In this document: positions 35,601 to 42,787 of the stretch, piece by piece
Numbering within the stretch: position 1 is the stretch's first letter
Layout: every line of letters starts with the position of its first letter
Assembly (NCBI RefSeq): GCF_028368975.1
Contig: NZ_JAQNDM010000002.1
Coordinates: forward strand, 7,620,425 to 7,684,424
Origin: Stigmatella ashevillena
Lineage (GTDB): Bacteria > Myxococcota > Myxococcia > Myxococcales > Myxococcaceae
DNA length: 64,000 nt
Direction of reading: 5' to 3'
Notes under the pieces: generated by a model
Seen by the model: the letters and a program-made list of their open reading frames with translations, nothing else
Told to the model about the DNA's origin: nothing
Database searches by the model: none
Translations under genes and position numbers: made by a program

Positions 35601-36808
35601 AGCGGGACCCAGGAATGGATCCACGGCGGCCCCTTCAGGGGACGGACACGCCTTGCCGGTTCGCCATGACCTTGCCGAAGGGGCGGCCCGCGAGAGAAAG
35701 CTTGGAGCGCGCCAAGAAGCTGCTGGCCGGGAATGGAGTCCCCAGCCTGCCAGAGCAGGGCATCTTCTATTACGACAGCCGGGATCCGAGGCAACTGCAC
35801 CAAGGCAAGGTGGCGGTGGTCTTTCCGGGACAGGGTCCGCAGTACGCGAACATGCTGCGCGAGCTGGCGGCCGAGTATCCAATCGTCGCCAAGACCTTCG
35901 CGGAGGCAGATGAAGCCTTCCTGCCGATGGCGGGCCGCCGCCTGTCCGATACCTTCTGGGTGCCCGCGGAAGCCGAGAGCGCGTACCGCCAGGACGATGA
36001 CACCGTTCATGCCGCGGTCTTCCTGGCCAACGTGGCGCTTTACCGTCTGATCCGTTCACAGGGCATCCATGTGGATGTGCTGCTGGGCCAGAGCGCGGGC
36101 GAGTACGCGGCGCTGGCGGCGAGCGGCATGCTCCCCTTCGGGCAGGCCCTGCAAGCCATCTACAAGCGCACCGTCACGGTGACCCGGCTGGCCGTTCCCT
36201 CGCCTGGAAGGATGGCCAGCATCAGCGGTGATCTGGACAGGGTCCGGAGGGTCTTCCCGGAGGCTCCGGGGTACGTCACCGTGGCCGCGGAAAATGCACC
36301 GGGCCAGGGCATCGTCGCGGGCGAGATTCCTGCTGTTGAGTATGTCATGCGGTGGTGCCGGGCCAACGGGCTCGAGGTTCGCGAACTCCCCGTGTCTCAC
36401 GCCTACCATACGAACATCATCGCCAAGGCCGTCCCCGCGTTCCGCGCGGAGCTCCAGGCGCTCTCCTGGAAGGACCCGGAGCTCTCGGTCCTCTCCAGCG
36501 TCCATGGCCGCTACTACCAGGCGCCGGTGCAGGCTCCGTTCATGGCGCGGCATCTGGCCTTGCAGTACGTCCTGCCGCTCCAGTTCCGGCAGCACGTGCG
36601 CCAGCTCCACGAGGAAGGGGTTCGCATCTTCATCGAATCTGGGCCCAAGTGGTCGCTGACGGCGTTCATCCAAGCCACCCTGAAAGGCGAGCCCTACCTG
36701 GCACAGGCAAGCAATCACCCGAAGACGGGGGAGGTCGAGCAGTTCCATCGCCTGTTGGCCTTCAGCTACGTCCATCATCTGCTGCGCGGACAAGGTGCTC
36801 TGTCATGA
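32630..36808 (+). CDS. Pfa-like synthase subunit: degenerate KS, KS, AT
   Basis: A 1392-residue protein. KS1 (about 8-480) keeps both His positions (VECHATG, ELTGHLQAAAG) but has Tyr214 for the active Cys (SVDAGYASAL), so it cannot condense. KS2 (about 487-960) is complete, with Cys694 in VESACASSL, ESHGTGTPVGDP and KSNIGHLNSGAG. An AT domain follows (about 1055-1390) with VFPGQGPQ and Ser1155 in GQSAGEYAAL, where Gln replaces the usual His. The gene would extend and load an acyl chain on the carrier domains of the next gene. ATG 32630 follows GGGGA; an in-frame GTG lies five codons upstream. The gene overlaps the next by ATGA. This layout resembles PfaA split before its carrier domains. Confidence 0.9.
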   Translation: MLESPGRPIAIVGLGNVFPKARNVETFWQQVLTGPTSIRELSGRELRLDWYYDEDRNAADRTYCKQAAILDELSLDYRKYRIPPKIVQDMHRTQQAFLDATAQALEDAKAVMGRVAPERVSFTLGSLGGGLRPDTRVRTRLLDMMRYLAQAVEEEALEPSAAAALQAAVSQQIESELAGITEDEAIASFSSVWVGRAAKIFNIRGPHLSVDAGYASALAAIQTASNQLHFGDCDVALAAGCSQLLTPHDLVAFSKLGGLSSAGLTPFDRRASGTLLGEGVGIFVLRRLEDALAEGDKVYAVIRGVGAASDGKGRTLLAPNPKGQVLAMRRAYAQAGYGPEHVQYVECHATGTALGDITEFQSLKEVFEGQMPGERVMLGGVKELTGHLQAAAGAAGLMKATLALHHQFLPPQHSFREPAEGIDLENTPFYISSQGKPWPSVAGGVRRAGVSSFSFGGISYHLTLEEFSPEYHARLARTLPALPPAEPIAIVGLGGVFPQANNKEELWENLLQKRCAIGAIPDERAPIDRYVDPTRQSKVRPYTNLAGYIVDGSWPDEEVRVPPKVSSQIDRGHSWAMKAALQALDDGGYSPEGVDPKRVGIVMGYLPPLEREFQTQARVYYAEFGGRLSEQLARQGIQGETAARIQKKVEERYKSELPPITEDTLLGYLGSLSVGRVAHHLDFQGPSLMVESACASSLAALEIASNQLRSKQCDMMLAGGMYASLGVDALSQCCSFGGLSQNGSFPFDARADGYITSEGAALIALKRLSDAEAAGDRIYAVVRSVAGATDPKSASIWAPSSEGQVQAVRRAVEKAGVSPAEVQYVESHGTGTPVGDPIEVETYQEVYGRANKDGKIFLGSIKSNIGHLNSGAGAASLTKVALALHRKQVPPNLGFESPNPRIPWEQLPFRVPTEVEPWEMASNGVRRAGVTSFGLGGTSFHAIVEEYQPRNGKSAGLLKVIEPARPPFLHLEGQSRAEILQQVEGLLQKLERDPGMDPRRPLQGTDTPCRFAMTLPKGRPARESLERAKKLLAGNGVPSLPEQGIFYYDSRDPRQLHQGKVAVVFPGQGPQYANMLRELAAEYPIVAKTFAEADEAFLPMAGRRLSDTFWVPAEAESAYRQDDDTVHAAVFLANVALYRLIRSQGIHVDVLLGQSAGEYAALAASGMLPFGQALQAIYKRTVTVTRLAVPSPGRMASISGDLDRVRRVFPEAPGYVTVAAENAPGQGIVAGEIPAVEYVMRWCRANGLEVRELPVSHAYHTNIIAKAVPAFRAELQALSWKDPELSVLSSVHGRYYQAPVQAPFMARHLALQYVLPLQFRQHVRQLHEEGVRIFIESGPKWSLTAFIQATLKGEPYLAQASNHPKTGEVEQFHRLLAFSYVHHLLRGQGALS

Positions 36809-39800
36809 GTCGTATGACGTTGGAAGCAATCCAGGGAGAGGTGGTTACCGCTCTGGCCAGAGGGACGGGTTACGTGCCCGAGCTCTTTGGCCGGGATGCC
36901 GATCTGGTGAATGGCCTCGGGATGACTCAGGAGGAGCTCCATGGCGCGGTTGCGGCCGTCGAGCAGAAGCTCGGTCTCCCGGTTCGGATGTCAAAAAACG
37001 CTGCTCAGCACGCGACGGTTGGAATGATCGCAAGAAATCTATTGAAGGTTGTAGAGGGCGGTGTGCCCGCGGCCACTGCTGGGGACGTCACGCTCGATCA
37101 GGTGCTTGCCTTCGTCGACGACTGCGCGTCGCGGAATGATCGCCCTGTTCTCGAGACCCTTCTGGCGGAGACGAACGGAGCGCTCGCCCGGGTGGATGCC
37201 GCAGTGGGGGCGATGGCTGCTCCAGCGCCGGTGAAAGCAGGGCCTGGGCCGGTGAGCGCTGCCGACCCGGCCAGCGTCATGAAGCTCCTGGTGGGCGCCC
37301 TGGTCGAGCGCACGGGCTATCCCGAGGACATGCTGGAGCCCCAGTTGGATCTGGAGGCGGACCTCGGCATCGACACGGTCAAGCAGGTCGAGGCGTTCGC
37401 GATGGCCCGGGTGGCGCTGGGCGTAGAGAAGGATGAGAACTTCCGCCTGCGTGATCACAACACCCTTCGCAAGATGGTGGACTATCTGTTGCCCCGGGCC
37501 TCGGGCACAGCCTCCGCTCCAGTCGTTCATCCCCCTGCTGCTCAGCCGACGATCGCCGTCGAACAGGTGCTGGCGTTTCTGAGCAAGGGGATGGCCGAGA
37601 AGACAGGATACGGCCTGGAGGTCCTCCAGCCGGACCTGGACATGGAAGTGGATCTGGGCATCGACACGATCACCCAGATCGAAGTCTTCGCCCTGGCGCG
37701 TACGAACTATGGCGTGGAGCGCAACGGAGAGTTCCGTGTGCGCCACTACAACACGCTCAGGAAGATGGCGGAGTACCTGGTCAGCAAGGCATCGGGATCC
37801 GCTCGCGCGGAGGCGCCCCCGGCTCTCGTGGTGCATACCGCGCCTGCTTCTGTCACGCAGGCCGAGAAGCCCGCGAGTGCCGCACCGTCGGCCCAGCCGG
37901 ATGCCGTGATGAACCTCCTGGTGGGGGCGCTGGTCGAGCGCACGGGCTATCCCTCGGACATGCTCGAGCCGGACCTGGACCTGGAAGCGGATCTGGGCAT
38001 CGACACGGTGAAGCAGGTCGAAGCCTTCGCCATCGCCCGCACGGCGCTGGGCGTGGACAAGGACGAGAACTTCCGCCTGCGTGACTACAACACGCTTCGC
38101 AAGATGGTGGGGTACCTGACGAGTCGGTCCGCGCCAGCCGCCGCAGCGCCCTCCCCCACGGTATTATCCGCTGCTCCGGCCGTGGCGCCTGTTGCCTCGC
38201 CTGTTCCGGCGGCTGCGCCCAGTGCCTCTCTCGAGGCTCGGCCCGAGGCGGTGATGACGCTTCTGGTGAAGGCGTTGGTGGAGCGTACGGGCTATCCCGA
38301 GGACATGCTCGAGCCGGACCTGGATCTGGAGGCGGATCTCGGCATCGACACGGTGAAGCAGGTCGAGGCGTTCGCGATGGCCCGGGTGGCGCTGGGCGTG
38401 GACAAGGACGAGAACTTCCGGCTCCGCGACTACAACACCCTCCGGAAGATGGTGGACTACCTGGTACGCACGGCCGCTGCGAGCCCGGCACCGCTGGCCT
38501 CCCAGGCCCCGAGCGTCTCCGCGCCCGTTGCTCCTCCCAGCCTCGTTGTCCCGCAGTCCACCCCGGCCGGGCAGGCCGTGAGCGTGGAGAAGGTTCAGGC
38601 GTTCCTCGTCTCGGTGCTCCAGGAAAAGACGGGCTACAACACCGAGATCATCCAGCCTGATCTCGACATGGAGGTGGAGCTGGGGATCGACACGGTGACC
38701 CAGATCGAAGCTTTCGCCATCGCCCGGGAGAAGTTCGGCGTCCCCCGGAACGAGAACTTCCGGGTGCGCCACTACAACACGGTGGGGAAGATGTCGGCCT
38801 ACTTGGCCGCCAACATTCCAGGTGGGACAGAGGCTCTGCCGCCGCAAGCCGAGCCGAAGGTGGCTCCGCCTGCCATCGCCCAGAAGGGGCTGAGCCTGGA
38901 GGATGTCCGCCGCTTCGTGGCGCAGTGCGAGGCCAAGGGGGATGTCGAGTCGCTGCGGCGGCTGGCGGCCCATCTCGGCGGGAAGTTGCAGGCGCCTGCC
39001 CGGCCCCTGACACCGCTGACGCCTCCTGCCCAGTTCGCGGGGAAGCGCTATGAGGTCCACCCTGTCGAGCACAGCGCGCAGGTTCGCAACGAGAACATCG
39101 CCCACCTGAAGGGCAAGACGATTGGCATCTCCACGGACGCGCAGGGCGCCCACAAGCAGTTGGCGCAGATGCTGGAGTCAGCGGGAGCCCGGGTGGTGGT
39201 GCTCTACACGGGGCTGGCGCCGGGGGGCGGGGTCTCTCTGGATTGGAAGCAGCCGGAAACCGCTGGCAGCCGTCTGAAGGAACTCCAGGAGACGCAGCCG
39301 CTCGACGGATTGATCCTGCTGCACACCACGGCGGCAGCGCCCAAGCTGTCGGAGCTGGAGGCCGCCGCATGGGCTTCCGCCGTCAACACCTTCACGCTGG
39401 GCCTCTATCATGGCGGGCTCGCCGTGTATGACCGGATCAACGAGATTCCAGGAGGTGGCTGGTATCTGGTGGCCACCGCGGGTGGAGGGCTCTTTGGCCA
39501 CGCCAACGCCCACGGCCAGGTGCCCCTCGCCGGGGCCGCCGGCGGCTTCATCAAGTGCCTGCGGCGGGAGTTGCCGAACTCGCGGTGCAAGGCCGTGGAC
39601 CTGGACAGCCAGGACCCGGCCAGCTGGGCCAAGCAGATCTGGACCGAGCTGGTCAGCGGTGATCCAGATGTGGAGGTCGGCTACAGCGGTGGCCGCCGGT
39701 ATGTCTTCCGGGACATCGAGACCCCGCTTGCGACCGCCAAGACGGCGCTGTCGATCCGGCCTGGGGCCGTGGTGGTCGTCTCGGGTGGAGGCCGGGGGGT

Positions 39801-40692
39801 GGTCTACCACTCCGCCAAGCTGCTGGCTCAGGTCACCGGCGCCCGGGTGATCGTCACGGGCCGCACGGTGCCTCCGGAGGGGAATGAGGAGTGGCTGAAG
39901 GTGTCCGACAAGGATCTCCCAGCCTACCGGATGGGCTGGATCAAGCGTTACATGGCCGAGCATCGCGGTTCGACCCTGGTGCAGGCCATGCGGGCTTTTG
40001 ATTCCGGCGTCGCTTACCGCCGCGAAGTGCACCGGAACCTCGAGGACTGCCGGGCCCAGGGGGTTCATCTGGAGTACAGGGTTTGCGACATGACCGATGC
40101 GGCCTCTGTCCGGGCGCTGCTGGCGGGCGTTCGCCAGCAGTACGGCCGGATCGACGGCATCGTGCACGGCGCCACCATCGAGGAGTCCAAGAGCTTGCCG
40201 ATGAAGACGCCGGACATCTTCGTCCGGACGCTGAATGCCAAGGCCCACCTGTGGCAGCTGTTGGCGCAGGAGACCTGGAAGGATGATCTGCAGTTCTTCA
40301 TCAACTTCGGCTCGGGCAGCGGCCGGTATGGCAACAAGGGCCAGACCGACTACTCCGCGGCCAACTATCTGGTCGCCAGGGTGGGTCAGGTGTACGGCGC
40401 GCTGCGGCCCGAGGTCCGAAGCGTGACGATTGATTGGCCCGTGTGGGTGGGGGCCGGCATCGTGGAGAACAACGCGGACTATCTGGAGCGCCTGCGCAAG
40501 CTGGGGGTCTGCGTCATCGACGTCGCCGAGGGTGCCTACTGGTTCGTCGGGGAGATCCTGCATGGAGGCCACTCCGGCGAGGTCGTCATCGCGGATGACA
40601 AGACCTTCGAGAGTGTGGGCTGGCCTCGCCACGACAAGGAGGGTCTCAGGGTCGTTGGCAAGGAGGCGGGTGGAACCCGCTATGCCATTTGA
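36805..40692 (+). CDS. Five tandem carrier domains plus ketoreductase
   Basis: A 1295-residue protein. Residues 1-80 are a degenerate carrier-like unit. Five carrier domains follow, each with LGIDT where Pfa carriers have LGIDS: Thr191, 288, 401, 516 and 630 occupy the phosphopantetheine position. Domains 1, 3 and 4 read LGIDTVKQVEAF, while 2 and 5 read LGIDTITQIEVF and LGIDTVTQIEAF. Pro/Ala-rich linkers join them. From about 740 a PKS-type ketoreductase follows, with NADPH loop VVVSGGGRGVVYHSA, Ser in FGSGSGRYGN and Tyr in TDYSAANYL. It would hold the growing chain and reduce the 3-keto group. The start overlaps the previous stop (ATGA). An upstream in-frame extension lies inside the AT domain and is rejected. 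Confidence 0.9.
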   Translation: MSRMTLEAIQGEVVTALARGTGYVPELFGRDADLVNGLGMTQEELHGAVAAVEQKLGLPVRMSKNAAQHATVGMIARNLLKVVEGGVPAATAGDVTLDQVLAFVDDCASRNDRPVLETLLAETNGALARVDAAVGAMAAPAPVKAGPGPVSAADPASVMKLLVGALVERTGYPEDMLEPQLDLEADLGIDTVKQVEAFAMARVALGVEKDENFRLRDHNTLRKMVDYLLPRASGTASAPVVHPPAAQPTIAVEQVLAFLSKGMAEKTGYGLEVLQPDLDMEVDLGIDTITQIEVFALARTNYGVERNGEFRVRHYNTLRKMAEYLVSKASGSARAEAPPALVVHTAPASVTQAEKPASAAPSAQPDAVMNLLVGALVERTGYPSDMLEPDLDLEADLGIDTVKQVEAFAIARTALGVDKDENFRLRDYNTLRKMVGYLTSRSAPAAAAPSPTVLSAAPAVAPVASPVPAAAPSASLEARPEAVMTLLVKALVERTGYPEDMLEPDLDLEADLGIDTVKQVEAFAMARVALGVDKDENFRLRDYNTLRKMVDYLVRTAAASPAPLASQAPSVSAPVAPPSLVVPQSTPAGQAVSVEKVQAFLVSVLQEKTGYNTEIIQPDLDMEVELGIDTVTQIEAFAIAREKFGVPRNENFRVRHYNTVGKMSAYLAANIPGGTEALPPQAEPKVAPPAIAQKGLSLEDVRRFVAQCEAKGDVESLRRLAAHLGGKLQAPARPLTPLTPPAQFAGKRYEVHPVEHSAQVRNENIAHLKGKTIGISTDAQGAHKQLAQMLESAGARVVVLYTGLAPGGGVSLDWKQPETAGSRLKELQETQPLDGLILLHTTAAAPKLSELEAAAWASAVNTFTLGLYHGGLAVYDRINEIPGGGWYLVATAGGGLFGHANAHGQVPLAGAAGGFIKCLRRELPNSRCKAVDLDSQDPASWAKQIWTELVSGDPDVEVGYSGGRRYVFRDIETPLATAKTALSIRPGAVVVVSGGGRGVVYHSAKLLAQVTGARVIVTGRTVPPEGNEEWLKVSDKDLPAYRMGWIKRYMAEHRGSTLVQAMRAFDSGVAYRREVHRNLEDCRAQGVHLEYRVCDMTDAASVRALLAGVRQQYGRIDGIVHGATIEESKSLPMKTPDIFVRTLNAKAHLWQLLAQETWKDDLQFFINFGSGSGRYGNKGQTDYSAANYLVARVGQVYGALRPEVRSVTIDWPVWVGAGIVENNADYLERLRKLGVCVIDVAEGAYWFVGEILHGGHSGEVVIADDKTFESVGWPRHDKEGLRVVGKEAGGTRYAI
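37255..38820 (+). repeat. Five carrier-domain repeats
   Basis: Five in-frame repeats of about 290-345 bases, centred on codons at 37375, 37666, 38005, 38350 and 38692. Repeats 1, 3 and 4 form one subtype (ALVERTGYPEDMLEP, DENFRLRDYNTLRKM) and repeats 2 and 5 another (EKTGYG or EKTGYN, FRVRHYNT). The order A-B-A-A-B suggests duplication of an ancestral A-B pair with later gain or conversion of an A unit. Confidence 0.85.
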
Positions 40693-42787
40693 TTTGACGG
40701 CCCCCGTGCCGCTGATCGTCCTCTCGGGCAAACCCTATGAGGTGGGCAGGCAGTATGGCTCCCTCATGAAGCCTGAGATTGCTCAGGCCGTCGCGGTGGA
40801 GGAGGAGGCCATTCGCCCCATGTTGGAGAAGCTCGGGGTGAATGGCCAGCAGATGCGGCAGCGCATGCAAGGGCTGTCGGCCTTGCTGCCCTCGGACATT
40901 CACGAGGAAGTCCGGGGGATTGCCGATGCCAGCGGTGTTCCCCGGGAGACCATCCTCTACCACACGCTCATCCTGGACATCCTGTCCGGCTCACCGATCG
41001 GGTGCTCCCAGTTCGCCGCGTTCGGCCGGGCAACAGAGGGCGGCAAGGTCATTCACGGGCACAACCTGGATGTCCCGTACCGCTCTCTGGCGAAGTTCAT
41101 GCAGCCCGCGTGTGTCGTCTACCGGAGGGAAGGGCGCATTCCCTACGTGTCAGTCACCTTCTGGCCCGCGGCGCTGGGGGTGTGCTCCGGCATGAACGCG
41201 GAGGGGATGAGCCTCGGCGTGAACGTACCGGTGGCTCCCATGGATCAGCGGCTGTTTTATCCCCTCACGTTCCAGAACCGTGAGGTGCTCTCGCGGGCGG
41301 GTTCGATGGAGGCTGCGGTCGAGCTGCTGGAAGGAACCCATCGCGGTGGCAGTTGGAACCTGATGCTGGCGCACCGCTCGGGCAAGGTCCGGGTCTGCGA
41401 GCAGGCGGGCCCGTATTCCGGCCAGTATCTGCCCCATCCCGAGCAGGACTTCGCCGTCACCACCAACCACTTCCGGGTCGCGCACAAGGCGGCGAAGGGA
41501 CATGAGGCCGTGGCCCTGGAGATGCTGCAAGATCTCCAGGAGGACTCCCTCCACCGCTATCGCCGCCTGGAGCAGCTCGTTCGGGAGCGGTGGGGGCAGA
41601 TCAACCTCGATACCGCGGTGGCATTCTTGCGGGACTGCGAGGATCCCAGCGGCGTGACGTCGCCCACGATGAAGACCATCTGCAGGGCCGACAATGCGTT
41701 GAGCATGGCCTACGAAGCCGCGACGCTGACGCTGGATTTTACAGCGGGCCCGGCGCCCGCGGCCCTGGCGCAAAGACGCCGACTCAAGCTCATGCCGTTG
41801 TTCCAGGACCGGGCTCCGGAAATCAGCGGGGACTCCAGCGCGGAAGTGGGGCCCACGGGCCAGTTTCCCATGCAGGGCAGTGCACGGCAGGCAGGCGGCT
41901 GGGCGCGCACGTTTGATCTCCGGGAAGATGTCTATCTTCAGGAGCACCTGGTCAATGGCACGCCGGTGCTGCCTGGCGCCGCGGCAATCGAGTGGCTCTC
42001 CGAGGTGGCTGCGGTCGCAGGCGGCGGAGAGGTGGCGGAGATCCGCAATGTGTCCCTGGAGAAGTTCATCCGGGTGAAGCCCCATCAGCCGACGGAGGCT
42101 TACGTCCAGAGCGTCCCCAAAGGAGAGACGCTGGAGCTCTCCGCGTATGCCGACATCCTGCATCCCAAAGGCGCGGTGCTGCGCGCGGGGGTGTTGCATT
42201 ACCGGGGAGATGTTCGCCTCGGCCCACCGCTGCGCAAGCGGGTGGAGGCGGGCCTGGGAGAGGCGCGAGGTCCCGATGGGGAGATTGCGTTCAGCCGCTC
42301 CTATGTGAAGGACGCCTATTTCCACGTGGGCGCGCCGTTCCGCATCGTCGATTGGATCAGCTATCTGAACCCCCGAGAGGCCATTGCTCGCCTGACGGTT
42401 CCGGAGCCAGTGGGCTATTTTGCTTCGGTTCCACGGGCGCGGTTCTGGGTGGATCCGTTTCTGCTGGATGGATACTTCCAATTGACGGGGACGATTGGAA
42501 TCCTTCACAACCTGCGGGCTCCGGTGCCCAAAGGGGCAGGGCGGTTGAGTCTGGGGCGGACGCCTCGTTCGGGCGAGCACCTGTGGTGCCGGGCCACGCT
42601 CGACCGCGAGGAAGGTGAACTTCTTTATTACACCTTCACCGTGTGGGACGCCGAGGGCTGGATCTGCCTGGAGGCTCAGGACTACTGCTCCATCAGCGTG
42701 GATGCCTATACGCCCGAGCAGAAGTCATTCTTGGTGAAATCGCTGGATCCCTCCGGATTCGTCGGAGCCGGGAGGAAGAATGCCTAG
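40682..42787 (+). CDS. C45-type Ntn hydrolase/acyltransferase fused to dehydratase
   Basis: A 701-residue fusion. Residues 1-360 match peptidase C45/acyl-CoA:6-APA acyltransferase: KPYEVGRQYGSLMKPEI at the start, a propeptide-length stretch of 107 residues, then IG-CSQFAAF with Cys108 as the candidate N-terminal nucleophile, GHNLDVPYR, GVCSGMNAEGMSLGVN and TTNHFRV. In penicillin acyltransferase, self-cleavage occurs at a Gly-Cys bond at nearly the same distance. Residues about 400-690 are a PKS dehydratase hot-dog domain with His422 in EHLVNGTPVLPG. Inference: the first half could transfer or release the finished acyl chain as an amide. The gene overlaps both neighbours (11 and 8 bases). Confidence 0.87.
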   Translation: MPFDLTAPVPLIVLSGKPYEVGRQYGSLMKPEIAQAVAVEEEAIRPMLEKLGVNGQQMRQRMQGLSALLPSDIHEEVRGIADASGVPRETILYHTLILDILSGSPIGCSQFAAFGRATEGGKVIHGHNLDVPYRSLAKFMQPACVVYRREGRIPYVSVTFWPAALGVCSGMNAEGMSLGVNVPVAPMDQRLFYPLTFQNREVLSRAGSMEAAVELLEGTHRGGSWNLMLAHRSGKVRVCEQAGPYSGQYLPHPEQDFAVTTNHFRVAHKAAKGHEAVALEMLQDLQEDSLHRYRRLEQLVRERWGQINLDTAVAFLRDCEDPSGVTSPTMKTICRADNALSMAYEAATLTLDFTAGPAPAALAQRRRLKLMPLFQDRAPEISGDSSAEVGPTGQFPMQGSARQAGGWARTFDLREDVYLQEHLVNGTPVLPGAAAIEWLSEVAAVAGGGEVAEIRNVSLEKFIRVKPHQPTEAYVQSVPKGETLELSAYADILHPKGAVLRAGVLHYRGDVRLGPPLRKRVEAGLGEARGPDGEIAFSRSYVKDAYFHVGAPFRIVDWISYLNPREAIARLTVPEPVGYFASVPRARFWVDPFLLDGYFQLTGTIGILHNLRAPVPKGAGRLSLGRTPRSGEHLWCRATLDREEGELLYYTFTVWDAEGWICLEAQDYCSISVDAYTPEQKSFLVKSLDPSGFVGAGRKNA

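Noticed and set aside
32537-36010. Long minus-strand open frame opposite the KS-KS-AT gene.
   Set aside because: The composition is a mirror of the KS codons, no family is recognisable, and the sense gene has clear active-site motifs.
36352-36804. N-terminal extension of the carrier-KR protein.
   Set aside because: It lies inside the AT domain of the preceding gene. ATG 36805 gives the usual ATGA coupling and a natural carrier-like start.
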